This document shows positions 40,528-51,235 of a stretch of DNA of 64,000 bases, piece after piece; position 1 is the first letter of the stretch, and each line of letters opens with the position of its first letter. Under the pieces are notes generated by a model, which saw only the letters and a program-made list of their open reading frames with translations, was not told the DNA's origin and searched no databases. Source of the DNA: Pseudomonas sp. PA27(2017) (GTDB lineage Bacteria; Pseudomonadota; Gammaproteobacteria; Pseudomonadales; Pseudomonadaceae); contig NZ_MSXW01000021.1 of assembly GCF_001945445.1 (NCBI RefSeq), positions 23,277 through 87,276 on the forward strand, written 5' to 3'. A program made the position numbers and the translations under genes.

Positions 40528-43083
40528 GGCGCTGGCAACCGGCGCCAGCTTGAGCGCCTGGTTGTCATGTTTTGGCTGGGCCGGCGCACTCTGGTTGTAG
40601 GCATGGCGCCACAGCGGGTGCTGCTCGGCCTGTTGCCACAGTTGCGCGTGCAGGCGCGCCAGCAGCACCGGGTCGCTCAACAGCGCCAGCTTGCGCTTAC
40701 CATCGAGCTTTTTCGGGCCCAGCTCCAGCGCCTCGTTCAGTGCACGTTGACGCGCCCGTTCGAGCAGCGGTGCCTGACCGTGACGCGCGGTGGCCATGGC
40801 GCAAGCCAGGGCATTGGGGAAGGGCCGCAGCACCGCTTCGATGAAACCGTTTTCCATGGCGTGCTCGCGGTTGTGCCGCGTGTAGGCGTAGGTGGACAGC
40901 AGCTCCTGAGGCGGGTTGGATTCCTCGGGAATCAGGAACAGCTTGGCCTTCTTGCTGCCCAGGCCCAGGCTCAGGCGGCTGGAGAACACCGACACCGGGA
41001 TCGACAGCATCAGCGATACCACGATAGGCGACAGCCACCACAGGAAGTTCGGGTCGAGCCAGGCCACGCCGGCCATCCAGGCCATGCCCAGCAATGCCTG
41101 CCAACCATGACGGCGCGTGGCGTCACCCCAGGTGGTGATGCCGTTGTCGCGCTGCGGCGAGTTCCAGGTGGCGGACCAGCCCAGGAACGCAGCGGTGACG
41201 AACATGGTGTGGAACAGCATGCGCACCGGTGCCAGTAGCACCGAGAAGAGCATTTCCAGGAGCATGCTCAACGTTGCCTTGAAGGCGCCGCCATAAGCCT
41301 TGGCGCCCTTGATCCAGATGAGGATCACGGCAAGTAGCTTGGGTAGGAACAGCAAGGTCAGGGTGGTGGAAAACAACGTCACCGCCAGCTGTGGATTCCA
41401 GCGTGGCCACACCGGGAACAGCTGGCCGGGCACCAGGAAGTACTGTGGCTCCATCAACGTGTGGATCGCCAGCAGGGCGGTGGAGAGCAGCAGGAACATG
41501 AACCACAGCGGCGCCGACAGGTAGGACATCACGCCAGTGAGGAACACCGCGCGGTGTACCGGGTGCATGCCCTTGACCAGGAACAGGCGGAAGTTCATCA
41601 GGTTGCCGTGGCACCAGCGACGGTCGCGCTGCAACTCGTCGATCAGGTTTGGCGGCAGTTCTTCATAGCTGCCCGGCAGATCGTAGGCGATCCATACACC
41701 CCAGCCGGCGCGGCGCATCAGCGATGCCTCGACGAAGTCGTGGGACATGATCGCGCCGGCGAACGAACCCTTGCCAGGCAGCGGCGCGAGGGCGCAATGC
41801 TCGATGAACGGCTGCATGCGGATGATCGCGTTGTGTCCCCAGTAATGGGACTCACCCAGCTGCCAGTAGTGCAGGCCGGCGGTGAACAGTGGGCCGTAGG
41901 CGCGGGTGGCGAACTGCTGCAGGCGCGCGTACAGGGTATTCATGCCTGCCGCTTTGGGGGAGGTCTGGATGATGCCGGCCTGTGGGTTGGCTTCCATCAG
42001 CCGCACCAGTTTGGTCAGGCATTCGCCGCTCATCACGCTGTCGGCGTCAAGCACCACCATGTAGCGGTAATCGCCACCCCAGCGGCGGCAGAAGTCGTCG
42101 ATGTTGCCGCTCTTGCGCTTCACGCGGCGACGGCGGCGGCGGTAGAAGATATTGCCGAAGCCTTCGGTCTCCTGGCACAGCTCCAGCCAGGCGCGCTGCT
42201 CGGCTACGGCGATATCGGCATCGCCGGTGTCGCTGAGCACGAAGAAGTCGAACTGGTCGAGCTCGCCGGAAGCCTTCACCGACTCATAGGTGGCGCGCAG
42301 GCCGGCGAACACCCGGGGCACGTCCTCGTTGCAGATCGGCATGATGATCGCGGTGCGGGCTTTCGGGTCGATCGGCTCGTCGCCCGCGCTGCTGCCGGAA
42401 ATGCCATAGCGGTCGTAGCCACGCAGCAGTTCCCAGAAGCCCATCAGGGCCGTCCAGAAACCGGCCGATACCCAGCAGAACAGCAGTGAGAACAGCGCCA
42501 GGATGCTGCCCTGAACGAGGTAGGGTAGCACCTGGAAGAAGCTTTCCTGCCAGCCTTGCTCCATCACTTCCTGCAGGTTGATCAGCGCCCAGCCCTGGTA
42601 GGGCAGGATGCTGTTCATGTACCAGGTGGCAACGGCGGTCTGGCCGAGCATCAGCAACAGCAGCACATAGCGACGCAGCGAACCGACGCGGCGCCAGCGC
42701 GCCGGTTCCAGTTCACGCTTGGGCGGGCGTGGCGGATTGCTCTTGCCGAACAGTGAGCGAAAGCCGCGGGTCAGCAGGTTGGTGCGCCACGGCTCGGGGG
42801 TCATCTTGGTGCGGTTGAGCGGCGGGGCAGCCCTCAGAATCGGCCGCCCGGCAGCGTCGAGCGAGAGCAGGCCATTGGCTTCCAGGGGCTCGCCCGCGCC
42901 GAGTTCGATACGCCGGGCGGCAGATTTGTGCACGGCCTCTTCGGCCTCTGCCGCCGGCACACCGCCGAGGCGGGCGTGCAGTTCGGTGAAGTCGCGACAA
43001 TCAGCCAGCGCTTCGCGCTCGGTGGCACTCAGAGGCAGGCTGTCCAGGTACTCGTCCAGGGCGGACTGCTCGGTGGTTTTCAT
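40510..43083 (-). CDS. opgH: glucans biosynthesis glucosyltransferase OpgH (MdoH)
   Basis: 857 residues. Inner-membrane GT2 enzyme that polymerises beta-1,2-linked glucose from UDP-glucose into osmoregulated periplasmic glucans. Membrane segments near residues 135-160 and 185-215, the cytosolic catalytic domain with [11 protein letters not shown] and the [10 protein letters not shown] motif, then several C-terminal helices. Its ATG overlaps the opgG stop (ATGA), indicating coupled translation. Confidence 0.96.
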   Translation of the reverse strand: MKTTEQSALDEYLDSLPLSATEREALADCRDFTELHARLGGVPAAEAEEAVHKSAARRIELGAGEPLEANGLLSLDAAGRPILRAAPPLNRTKMTPEPWRTNLLTRGFRSLFGKSNPPRPPKRELEPARWRRVGSLRRYVLLLLMLGQTAVATWYMNSILPYQGWALINLQEVMEQGWQESFFQVLPYLVQGSILALFSLLFCWVSAGFWTALMGFWELLRGYDRYGISGSSAGDEPIDPKARTAIIMPICNEDVPRVFAGLRATYESVKASGELDQFDFFVLSDTGDADIAVAEQRAWLELCQETEGFGNIFYRRRRRRVKRKSGNIDDFCRRWGGDYRYMVVLDADSVMSGECLTKLVRLMEANPQAGIIQTSPKAAGMNTLYARLQQFATRAYGPLFTAGLHYWQLGESHYWGHNAIIRMQPFIEHCALAPLPGKGSFAGAIMSHDFVEASLMRRAGWGVWIAYDLPGSYEELPPNLIDELQRDRRWCHGNLMNFRLFLVKGMHPVHRAVFLTGVMSYLSAPLWFMFLLLSTALLAIHTLMEPQYFLVPGQLFPVWPRWNPQLAVTLFSTTLTLLFLPKLLAVILIWIKGAKAYGGAFKATLSMLLEMLFSVLLAPVRMLFHTMFVTAAFLGWSATWNSPQRDNGITTWGDATRRHGWQALLGMAWMAGVAWLDPNFLWWLSPIVVSLMLSIPVSVFSSRLSLGLGSKKAKLFLIPEESNPPQELLSTYAYTRHNREHAMENGFIEAVLRPFPNALACAMATARHGQAPLLERARQRALNEALELGPKKLDGKRKLALLSDPVLLARLHAQLWQQAEQHPLWRHAYNQSAPAQPKHDNQALKLAPVASASPLVN

Positions 43084-44663
43084 TGGGGGGCAACCGTATT
43101 GGGCGGGAGTTGATAGCTCCAGGTCTCGCTAAGGGTCTTGTCACCCTCGACCAGGGCCGCGCGCATTTCCACCGCTTGCTTGGGATCCTTGACCTTGAAG
43201 CGCACCGTCATGCGCCAGCCTTTGGTGGCCTTGTTGTACTGCAACTGGTTGTCCAGCACCTCGGCGTTGTCGTTGATGCTGAAGTTGCTCGTCACGGCGG
43301 CGTCGGGCTTGAGCGCTTCGAGGGAAGGGCCTTCGAAATCCACCAGCAAAGCAAGGCTGCCGTCGAGCTTGCGGGTCAGGTTGGGCTGCTTTACTTCACC
43401 GGCGCTGCGCATGGTCTGCTTGACCCAGGCGATGTCCTGGCCCAGCTGGGCGCGCTCGTCCTTGGTCCAGTGCATGCGATAGTCGAACGCCATCGGCTCG
43501 CCCGGCTTGGGCTGCTCGTCGGGTGTCCAGAAGGCGACGATGTTGTCGTTGGTTTCGTCCGGGGTGGGGATTTCCACCAGCTCGACCTTGCCCTTGCCCC
43601 ATTCGCCCTTGGGTTCGATCCACACGCTGGGGCGTTGTTCGTAGTGATCGTCCAGGTCTTCGTACTGGGCGAAGTCACGGCCGCGTTGCAGCAGGCCGAA
43701 ACCTTTCGGGTTCTGCACTTCGAAGGTGCTCACCGCCAGGTTCTGTGGGTTGTTCAGCGGGCGCCAGATGTGCTCGTCGCTGCCGGTGTGGATCGCCAGG
43801 CCATTGGCGTCGTGCAGCGCAGGGCGGTAGTTGGCCTTGGCGGAGCGCTGGTTGCTGCCGTACAGGAACATGCTGGTCAGCGGGGCGACGCCCAGCTTGG
43901 TGACGTTCTCGCGCAGGAATACCTTGGATTTCACGTCGACCACCGAATCCTTGCCGGGGCGCAGGATGAAGCGGTAGGCGCCGGTAGCGCGCGGCGAGTC
44001 GAGCAGGGCGAATATCACCAGATGCTTGTCGCCGGCTTTCGGGCGCTCGATCCAGAACTCGCGAAAATAGGGAAATTCCTCGCCGCTGGGCAGTGCGGTA
44101 TCGATGGCAAGGCCACGGGACGAAGTGCCATAGACCTGATCCTTGCCGACCACACGGAAGTAGCTGGCGCCGAGCACGCTCATGATTTCGTCGAGCTTGT
44201 CCTTCTCATTGATCGGATACATGACACGAAAGCCTGCGTAGCCCAGATCCTTGGTGGCGTCCTTGTCGACCTTGACGTCGCCGAAGTCGAAGCGCTCGGG
44301 ATCGTACTTGATCTCGTTGACGCTGGTGCTGGTCACTTCGTTGATCTTCACCGGGGTCTCGAAGTGCATGCCCTGGTGGTAGAAGCTCAGCTTGAAGGGC
44401 GTCTTGCTGTCGGCCCATTCGTACTTGTCTTCACGCGCCTTGATCTGCTGGTAGTCCTTGAACGGCAGGCTGCGCAGTTCGCTGGGCAGGTTGCTGGCGG
44501 GTGCGGCGTAAGGTTTGTCCAGCAGGCCCTTGGCTTGTGAAGCCACATCATCGAGAGAGAAAGCCAGCACCTGAGCACTGAACAGCGAGGTGGTGCAGGC
44601 CAGGCACAGCGCAGCTGGAAGCATGCTGTGGCGGACAGATGCCTTGACGGTTTTGAGGATCAC
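43080..44663 (-). CDS. opgG: periplasmic glucans biosynthesis protein OpgG (MdoG)
   Basis: 527 residues. Signal peptide to about residue 34 (QVLA-FS), then the OpgG beta-sandwich domains. Segments such as [40 protein letters not shown] and the [20 protein letters not shown] block are characteristic. It is needed to branch or release the glucan chain in the periplasm. Upstream partner of opgH. Confidence 0.96.
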   Translation of the reverse strand: MILKTVKASVRHSMLPAALCLACTTSLFSAQVLAFSLDDVASQAKGLLDKPYAAPASNLPSELRSLPFKDYQQIKAREDKYEWADSKTPFKLSFYHQGMHFETPVKINEVTSTSVNEIKYDPERFDFGDVKVDKDATKDLGYAGFRVMYPINEKDKLDEIMSVLGASYFRVVGKDQVYGTSSRGLAIDTALPSGEEFPYFREFWIERPKAGDKHLVIFALLDSPRATGAYRFILRPGKDSVVDVKSKVFLRENVTKLGVAPLTSMFLYGSNQRSAKANYRPALHDANGLAIHTGSDEHIWRPLNNPQNLAVSTFEVQNPKGFGLLQRGRDFAQYEDLDDHYEQRPSVWIEPKGEWGKGKVELVEIPTPDETNDNIVAFWTPDEQPKPGEPMAFDYRMHWTKDERAQLGQDIAWVKQTMRSAGEVKQPNLTRKLDGSLALLVDFEGPSLEALKPDAAVTSNFSINDNAEVLDNQLQYNKATKGWRMTVRFKVKDPKQAVEMRAALVEGDKTLSETWSYQLPPNTVAPQ

Positions 44664-44767
44664 GGATCCCTCCAGAAAACAGTAAGAAACAGCGGCACGG
44701 TCGGCCGAACATCTCCTTCCGACCGTCGCCGTTGCAGATGATTCCTGGGAATTTCCTTCCGTTTTCC

Positions 44768-46024
44768 TCAGCTTGTGCTACGCCGCACGGGCAGCCACTT
44801 GAGCAGCCGTTTGCGGGTCGGCACCACGGCGTTCTCTTGGGCCCACACACACAGGATCACCGTCAGCAGCAGGAACAAGGGGTAGAAGACGATCGAAAGG
44901 TCCTGCTCGCCAGCGCGCACCGCGCATTCGGCCCAGTTGGCGAAGCACTCGCTGGACGCCACGCTCAGCAGCTTTTCCGAGCGTGAGAACAGGGTGAAGG
45001 CCGGAACGTGCAGCACGAACAGCGGCAATGAAGCGGCGCCCAGGCGCTGCGACCAGCGCCAAAGCCGCTGGTTATCCGGCGAGGGGGCCAGGGCGCTGAG
45101 ATAGATCAGCATGATCTGTACCGGCAGCAACAGGCCGTTGTGCAGCAGGTAGTACCAGAACTGCGGGCCTTCGATCAGCCAGGCGGCAGCAAAAAAACTC
45201 GCCGGCACCGCGGCAATCATCAGCCCGATGCCGCCAGCGCCCGGTGTGCGGCCGGCATCCTGCATGTCGCGGAACAGGCCGTAGGTGAGAATGCCGGCGA
45301 GAAACTCGGGCAGGCGCACCAGCGGATTGCGGTGCAGGATGCCGGTGAACGGCATGCCGTAGTCACCGTTGAGAATCACCAGTGCGGGTGGAATCAGGTA
45401 GATCAGCATCAGCACACCGAGCCACAGCACCTTGTGCTTCAGGCGCGCCAGGCGCGGCGCCACGAAGGGAAAGGTGAGGTAGAAGAAGAACAGGGTGGAG
45501 ATCGACCACAGGGGTGCGTTGAACGTCAGGTAGAAGGGGTTCCAGGCTTGCAGCATGGTCAGTTGCAGCAGGCTGTTGAGGGCCAGCTCGCCGTTGCTCA
45601 TGAAGTGTTCGAGGGTGGTGCGCGAAATATCGGTCATGTCTTCGTTGGTGTCGTACACCACGAAGCGGATGCTGGCCTTGGTGTCGTCCGGCGGAATGCC
45701 CAGGCTGCTGATCACGAAGATCACCGAAATGGTCAGCAGCAGTGAAAAGATGTGCAGCGGGTAGAGGTTGGCGAAGCGCTTGCTCCAGAAACTCACCGCC
45801 GGCTCGCGCAGTTGCCCGCGCTGGCAGTAGACGTGAGCGAGCAGAAAACCGGAAAGCACGAAGAAGGTGCTGGTGGCGAAGAAGCCCACGCTGCTGAGCT
45901 GCTTGATGATCGGCAGCTTCTGCTCGGGGTAATTGTGCAGGGTGTGGAAGACCACGATGTAAAGGCCGAGTATGAAGCGCAGCCACTCGAGCCCGATGAA
46001 ATGTTCCTTGTCGGTGCGGGGCAT
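44768..46024 (-). CDS. acyltransferase family 3 membrane protein
   Basis: 418 residues, ~10 membrane helices. The acyltransferase-3 start ([20 protein letters not shown] with the catalytic His), SGFLLAHVY and [14 protein letters not shown] segment ([12 protein letters not shown]) are present. Such proteins O-acylate extracytoplasmic sugars (for example OpgC succinylates glucans, OafA acetylates O-antigen). It is 104 bp upstream of opgG on the same strand, which suggests, without proof, that it decorates periplasmic glucans. Confidence 0.8.
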   Translation of the reverse strand: MPRTDKEHFIGLEWLRFILGLYIVVFHTLHNYPEQKLPIIKQLSSVGFFATSTFFVLSGFLLAHVYCQRGQLREPAVSFWSKRFANLYPLHIFSLLLTISVIFVISSLGIPPDDTKASIRFVVYDTNEDMTDISRTTLEHFMSNGELALNSLLQLTMLQAWNPFYLTFNAPLWSISTLFFFYLTFPFVAPRLARLKHKVLWLGVLMLIYLIPPALVILNGDYGMPFTGILHRNPLVRLPEFLAGILTYGLFRDMQDAGRTPGAGGIGLMIAAVPASFFAAAWLIEGPQFWYYLLHNGLLLPVQIMLIYLSALAPSPDNQRLWRWSQRLGAASLPLFVLHVPAFTLFSRSEKLLSVASSECFANWAECAVRAGEQDLSIVFYPLFLLLTVILCVWAQENAVVPTRKRLLKWLPVRRSTS

Positions 46025-46291
46025 CCCCGTTCTCCTTATGCCTTGTGTCTGGCGCGTCGATCACGAATGGAGCGCCAGGTGTTGAATGCATAGCCTTCGG
46101 CGTCCAGACGGGGTTCAGACAGCTCGAATTCCGTTTCGATCTACTTGGTTTCCCCTCTTGCCGGGGCGCCATCGTCATCGCCTCCTATAACCATCACGAA
46201 TGATCGTGGGTTTGCCGCCTGTTTACGGCCAAGATGCAGATGCCAGCGGCGGCAGCGGCTTGGCGTCCAACAACAATAAAAGAGCACCGTC

Positions 46292-47635
46292 ATGTCGCAG
46301 ACTAAACAAGCCGCGAATGCGTGGCGCATCCTGTTCCTGTTGTTTCTCGCCAACCTGTTCAACTTCTTCGACCGCACCATTCCCGCGATCATCCTCGAGC
46401 CCATCCGCATGGAGTGGCGGTTGAGTGACTTTCAGTTGGGCATGATCGGCACAGCCTTCACGCTGGTGTACGCCATCGCTGGCGTGCCGTTGGGGCGCAT
46501 GGCCGATACCGGCTCGCGCCGCAAGATCATGGGGTGGGGGCTGGCCGCCTGGAGTGCGCTGACCGCGGTGAACGGCCTGGCCTGGAGCTACTGGAGCTTT
46601 CTGCTGATCCGCATGGGCATCGGGATCGGCGAGGCCAGCTATGCACCGGCCGCCAATTCGCTGATCGGAGACCTGTTTCCGGCCCACAAGCGGGCGCGGG
46701 CCATGGGTATCTTCATGCTCGGCTTGCCGTTAGGGTTGTTGCTGGCGTTCTTCACCATCGGCGCGATGGTCGCCGCCTTCGACAGCTGGCGCGCGCCGTT
46801 CTTCATCGCCGCGGTACCTGGGCTGATCCTCGCGATATTCATCTTTCTGATCAAGGAACCGCGCCGCGGGGCCGCCGAAGACATTCAGGTGGCCGCCACG
46901 CCGGTCAGTCAGCCGCTGCGCAAGGTGTTGCGCATTCCCACGTTCTGGTGGCTGGTGCTGGCTGGCCTGGCGTTCAACTTCGCCACCTACGCCTGCAATT
47001 CGTTTTTGGTGCCGATGCTGCAACGCTATTTCCTCCTGCCGCTGCAGGAGGCTGCCGTGGCGACTGGGGTGATCGTCGGCCTTACCGGCCTGGTGGGCCT
47101 GACGCTGGGTGGCTGGATCGCGGATCGGATTCACCAGAAATATCGCAACGGGCGCTTGCTCTTCGCCGCCGTCAGCATGCTCGTCGCCACCCTGTGCACC
47201 GGTTATGCACTGTATGCGGGGCGTATCGAGATCGGCCTGTTCGTGGCACTGTTCGGTCTCGGCTGGCTGTTTGCCTACAACTTCTACACTTGCGTCTATA
47301 CCGCGATTCAGGACGTGATCGAACCGCGCTTGCGAGCGACCGCCATGGCCCTGTATTTCGCCGGTCTTTACTTGCTGGGCGGCGGTCTGGGGCCCATTGC
47401 CGTAGGGCTGCTATCCGACCACTTTGCTTCGGCGGCCATGCTGGCGGCCGGTGCCGATGAGATGAGCGAAACCTTCAAGGCCGTCGGCCTGCACGATGCC
47501 CTTTACCTGGTGCCGGTAGCCCTGCTGCTGACCATGCTGGCATTGCTGCAGGCAAGCCGTCATTTCGTGGCGGATGCGCAGCGTATGCGCGATGGGCTTG
47601 TCGAAGCGGCTGCGGTGGATGCAGCCGTCAAGTAA
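46292..47635 (+). CDS. MFS transporter, spinster-like
   Basis: 447 residues, 12 predicted membrane segments. The motif-A region (GRMADTGSRRKIM) after TM2, the NFFDRTIPAIILEPI segment in TM1 and GIGEASYAPAANSLIGDLFP are typical of the spinster-like/ACS branch of the MFS. The substrate is unknown (organic anions or sphingolipid-like molecules in relatives). Monocistronic, divergent from the acyltransferase. Confidence 0.85.
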   Translation: MSQTKQAANAWRILFLLFLANLFNFFDRTIPAIILEPIRMEWRLSDFQLGMIGTAFTLVYAIAGVPLGRMADTGSRRKIMGWGLAAWSALTAVNGLAWSYWSFLLIRMGIGIGEASYAPAANSLIGDLFPAHKRARAMGIFMLGLPLGLLLAFFTIGAMVAAFDSWRAPFFIAAVPGLILAIFIFLIKEPRRGAAEDIQVAATPVSQPLRKVLRIPTFWWLVLAGLAFNFATYACNSFLVPMLQRYFLLPLQEAAVATGVIVGLTGLVGLTLGGWIADRIHQKYRNGRLLFAAVSMLVATLCTGYALYAGRIEIGLFVALFGLGWLFAYNFYTCVYTAIQDVIEPRLRATAMALYFAGLYLLGGGLGPIAVGLLSDHFASAAMLAAGADEMSETFKAVGLHDALYLVPVALLLTMLALLQASRHFVADAQRMRDGLVEAAAVDAAVK

Positions 47636-47677
47636 GCGGCATTCGGTGAGCGGGCCTGGCACCCAGGGGCGCCGCGC

Positions 47678-47708
47678 CTGCCCTTGCTGCTGGGCGCAGC
47701 AAGGGCAG
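47678..47708. terminator. GC-rich hairpin between convergent MFS and asrA
   Basis: CTGCCCTTGCTGC and its complement form a 13-bp perfect stem with a 5-nt loop, centred in the 86-bp gap between the two stops. It lacks a T-run, so it is a stabiliser or a weak bidirectional terminator. Confidence 0.55.
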
Positions 47709-47721
47709 GGCAGGGGAGCTG

Positions 47722-50109
47722 TCAGTCGAACAGTACCTTGGCGACGTCGCTGAAGCGCTTGGCGAAGTGCACGGTAAGGCCTTCCTTGAGGTAGTCCGGT
47801 AGCTCTTGGTAGGAGCCGCGGTTGGCCTCGGGCAGGATCAGCTCGTGGATCTTCTGGCGGCGCGCCGCAATGACTTTCTCGCGCACCCCGCCGATGGCCA
47901 GTACCTGGCCGGTCAGGGTCAACTCACCGGTCATCGCCACACCCTTTTTGGGTGCCCTGTTGCGCGCCAGGGAGAGCAGCGCGCTGGCGATGGTGACGCC
48001 GGCGCTGGGCCCGTCCTTGGGTGTGGCGCCCTCGGGCACGTGCATGTGCACGAAGGCCTGGTCGAAGAAGGTCGGGTCGCCCTTGTAGGTTTTCAGGTTC
48101 GAGCTGACGTAGCTGTAGGCGATCTCCGCGGACTCCTTCATCACCTCGCCAAGCTGACCGGTGAGCTTGAAGCCGCGGTTGAGGGTGTGGATGCGCGTCG
48201 CCTCGATCGGCAGCGTGGCGCCGCCCATGCTGGTCCAGGCCAGGCCGGTGATCACCCCGACGCCGGACAGCACCTGCTCGCTGCGGAACACCGGCATGCC
48301 CAGGTAGCTTTCCAGATCCTTGGCGGCGATCTTGACCTTGGTGTGCGGGTCTTCGAGCAGCTTGACCACCGCCTTGCGTACCAGCTTGCCGAGCTGTTTC
48401 TCCAGCTGGCGCACGCCGGCCTCGCGAGCATAGCCTTCGATCAGGGCGCGCAGGGCGCTGTCGCTGATCGACAGCTGCTTGCTCGAGACCCCCGCCTTGT
48501 CGAGCTGCTTGGGCCACAGGTGGCGCTTGGCGATGGCCAGCTTTTCCTCGGTGATGTAACCGGACAGGCGCACCACTTCCATACGGTCGAGCAGGGGGCC
48601 GGGAATCGAATCCAGGGTGTTGGCGGTGCACACGAACAGCACCTTGGAGAGGTCCAGGCGCAGGTCGAGATAGTGGTCGAGGAATTCGACGTTCTGCTCC
48701 GGGTCGAGGGTCTCCAGTAGTGCCGAGGCCGGGTCGCCCTGGAAGCTGCTGCCCATCTTGTCGATCTCGTCGAGCATGATCACCGGGTTCATCACCTCGA
48801 CATCCTTGAGCGCCTGCACCAGCTTGCCGGGCAGGGCGCCGATGTAGGTACGGCGATGGCCCTTGATCTCGGCCTCGTCACGCATGCCGCCCACCGAGAA
48901 ACGGTAGAACGGCCGGCCCAGGGATTCGGCGATGGATTTGCCGATGCTGGTCTTGCCCACGCCCGGCGGGCCGACCAGCAGCACGATGGAGCCGGCGATC
49001 TCGCCCTTGAAGGCGCCAACGGCGAGGAATTCGGTGATGCGCTGCTTGATGTCGTCCATGCCGGCATGGTGATCGTCGAGCACCTTGCGCGCGTGCTTGA
49101 GGTCGAGCTTGTCCTTGCCGACCACGCCCCAGGGCACGCTGGTGGCCCAGTCAAGATAATTGCGGGTGACAGCGTACTCCGGCGAGCCGGTTTCCAGCAC
49201 GGAGAGCTTGTTCATCTCTTCGTCGATGCGCTTGCGCGCCTGCTCGGGCAGGGTCTTGCCTTCCAGGCGCTGACTGAACTGCTCGGCATCGGCGCTGCGG
49301 TCATCCTTGGTGATGCCCAGTTCCTGCTGGATGATCTTCAGCTGTTCCTTGAGGAAGAACTCGCGCTGGTGCTCGCCCACCGAGCGGTTCACCTCGTCGG
49401 AGAGCTCGTTCTGCAGGCGCGCGACCTCGACTTCCTTGCGCAGCAGCGGCAGCACCTTTTCCATGCGTTTGAGAATCGGCACGGTGTCGAGCACTTCCTG
49501 CAGCACCTTGGATTGTGCAGTGGTCAGGGCGGCGGCGAAGTCGGTGAGCGGCGAAGGGTCATTGGGGCTGAAGCGGTTGAGGTAGTTCTTCAGCTCTTCG
49601 TTGTACAGCGGATTGAGCGGCAACAACTCGCGGATCACGTTGATCAGTGCCATGGCGTAAGCCTTGACCTCGTCGCGCCCGTCGTTGGGATTGCGCGGGT
49701 AGTCGACTTCGGCCAGGTACGGCGGGCGATGGTGCTTGAGCCAGCCGCGGATGCGCACCCGGGTCAGGCCCTGGGCCACGAACTGCAGCTTGCCGTCGTC
49801 ATTGCTGACGTGGTGCACGCGCACCACGGTGCCGTGCTCGGGCAGGCTGGAGGTATCGAAGTGGCGGGGGTCGGTGACCGGCTTGTCGACGTAGAACAGC
49901 GCCAGGGTCTTGTGCTCGGTCTTGCTGACCAGCTCCAGGGTTTCCGCCCAGTGCTCTTCGTTGACGATCACCGGCAGCACCTGCGCCGGGAAGAAGGGGC
50001 GGTTATGAATCGGAATCACATAGAGTTTGTCCGGCAGGTTCTGGCCGGGCAGCATCAGGCTGTGGCTGGTTTGCTCCGAAGCGATCTCGATATCGTGCGG
50101 GTCGTTCAT
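47722..50109 (-). CDS. asrA: second Lon-type protease, AsrA-like
   Basis: 795 residues. N-terminal Lon substrate domain (YVIPIHNRPFFPAQVLPVIV), AAA+ module (Walker A GPPGVGKTS, Walker B VIMLDEIDKMG) and the C-terminal Ser-Lys protease (catalytic Ser in KDGPSAGV, Lys in GVREKVIAARR). The neighbouring PruR-like regulator matches the P. aeruginosa locus where AsrA, a Lon paralogue that modulates the heat-shock response and aminoglycoside resistance, sits; hence the name rather than lon. Start ATG 50109 has an AGG site; ATG 50124 is the alternative. No ClpX-lon-hupB context. Confidence 0.88.
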   Translation of the reverse strand: MNDPHDIEIASEQTSHSLMLPGQNLPDKLYVIPIHNRPFFPAQVLPVIVNEEHWAETLELVSKTEHKTLALFYVDKPVTDPRHFDTSSLPEHGTVVRVHHVSNDDGKLQFVAQGLTRVRIRGWLKHHRPPYLAEVDYPRNPNDGRDEVKAYAMALINVIRELLPLNPLYNEELKNYLNRFSPNDPSPLTDFAAALTTAQSKVLQEVLDTVPILKRMEKVLPLLRKEVEVARLQNELSDEVNRSVGEHQREFFLKEQLKIIQQELGITKDDRSADAEQFSQRLEGKTLPEQARKRIDEEMNKLSVLETGSPEYAVTRNYLDWATSVPWGVVGKDKLDLKHARKVLDDHHAGMDDIKQRITEFLAVGAFKGEIAGSIVLLVGPPGVGKTSIGKSIAESLGRPFYRFSVGGMRDEAEIKGHRRTYIGALPGKLVQALKDVEVMNPVIMLDEIDKMGSSFQGDPASALLETLDPEQNVEFLDHYLDLRLDLSKVLFVCTANTLDSIPGPLLDRMEVVRLSGYITEEKLAIAKRHLWPKQLDKAGVSSKQLSISDSALRALIEGYAREAGVRQLEKQLGKLVRKAVVKLLEDPHTKVKIAAKDLESYLGMPVFRSEQVLSGVGVITGLAWTSMGGATLPIEATRIHTLNRGFKLTGQLGEVMKESAEIAYSYVSSNLKTYKGDPTFFDQAFVHMHVPEGATPKDGPSAGVTIASALLSLARNRAPKKGVAMTGELTLTGQVLAIGGVREKVIAARRQKIHELILPEANRGSYQELPDYLKEGLTVHFAKRFSDVAKVLFD

Positions 50110-50306
50110 GCGGCACCTGTCCATTGACGTTGAGGGTTAGATGGGGCGCCGCCGGCTTTTTTCAACATTTATTCATGTGTCAGGCGTTTCGCTTGTCAGT
50201 GCCGCCGGTGTGGCGGTTTTCCCGCCATCAGGCCTCCTGTCGCTACCCATACAGTTTTGCCCGGCAACGCGGTAGAGTGCGCGCGTTGCCCATCGAGTTG
50301 CGAATC

Positions 50307-51059
50307 ATGCTCAACGCCCGCCTCATGCGCCTGGACGACCAGGCCCACGAACACACCCACGACCATCATCAACTGGTGATGTCGGTGTCCGGGCGTGCCG
50401 AGTTCGAGGTGGTCGGGCGTGGCGGCGAGGTGTGCCGCATGCGCGCCTGCCTGGTGCCGGGCGACGCCGATCATCAGTTCGCCGGCATTGGCGACAACCG
50501 CATGCTGATCGTCGACCTCAACGAGCAGGACATGTCCAGCGAGGACCTGCAACTGCTCGGCCACCTGTTCGACACGCCGCGTTACCCGCAGCTCGATGCC
50601 GACTTCCAGCACCTGCTCTGCTATGCCGGCGCCGAACTGGAGCGTTACGGCAGCGACCCGCTGCTGGCGCGGTCGCTGGGCGGCGTGCTGCTGCGCGCCC
50701 TGCATCTGCGGCTGTTCGGCGAACAACCCAGCCGCGGCCACGGCTCGCTGAACGTGCAGCGCCTCGATGGCTATATCGCCGACAACCTGGCGCGGCGCAT
50801 CAGCGTGGCCGAACTGGCCCATGTCGCCTGCTTGAGCCCGAGCCATTTCCACGCCCAGTTCAAGGACAGCGTCGGCCTCACGCCCCATCAGTACCTGCTC
50901 AAGGCGCGCCTCGATCGCGCCACACGGCTATTGCGGGGCAGCGGATTGCCGCTGGTGCGTATCGCCGAGGAGTGTGGCTTCTCCAGCCAGAGCGCGCTGA
51001 CCACCGCCATGCGCCGTTATCTGGGGCTCACGCCAAAGCGTCTGCGCGGCAGCGAATAG
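50307..51059 (+). CDS. pruR: AraC-family regulator, PruR-like
   Basis: 250 residues. N-terminal cupin-like ligand domain with a His cluster (HEHTHDHHQLVMSV) and a C-terminal AraC double helix-turn-helix (ISVAELAHVACLSPSHFHAQ; AEECGFSSQSALTTAMRRYL). Divergent from asrA as PruR is in P. aeruginosa, where PruR activates proline catabolism genes. putA/putP are not next to it here, so the target is uncertain. ATG 50307 is the first in-frame ATG after the divergent spacer and has a weak ribosome site. Confidence 0.7.
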   Translation: MLNARLMRLDDQAHEHTHDHHQLVMSVSGRAEFEVVGRGGEVCRMRACLVPGDADHQFAGIGDNRMLIVDLNEQDMSSEDLQLLGHLFDTPRYPQLDADFQHLLCYAGAELERYGSDPLLARSLGGVLLRALHLRLFGEQPSRGHGSLNVQRLDGYIADNLARRISVAELAHVACLSPSHFHAQFKDSVGLTPHQYLLKARLDRATRLLRGSGLPLVRIAEECGFSSQSALTTAMRRYLGLTPKRLRGSE

Positions 51060-51132
51060 CGCTCAAGGCCCGGTTTCGAAGGCTTTTCGTCAGATAGTGG
51101 CGTTTTGCCTTTTTTCATCGTTACAAAAGCTC

Positions 51133-51161
51133 GAACTTATCCCCTGGGGCAGCTAATCTTT
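51133..51161 (+). promoter_or_regulatory. possible ECF-type promoter of the cupredoxin/c-di-GMP operon
   Basis: GAACTT (51133-51138) matches the AlgU/ECF -35 box. A -10-like ATCTT/TCTTT follows at 17-18 bp, a poor fit to TCTGA. A short CCCC-T-GGGG dyad lies in the spacer. It is ~75 bp before the first ATG of the operon. Confidence 0.3.
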
Positions 51162-51235
51162 CCCGCAGACCTTCCTGATCAGCGAAGAGGCCCGTGCGGC
51201 CTTGCGGCAGGGCCGAGCGCCCTTGACGAGCTCTT

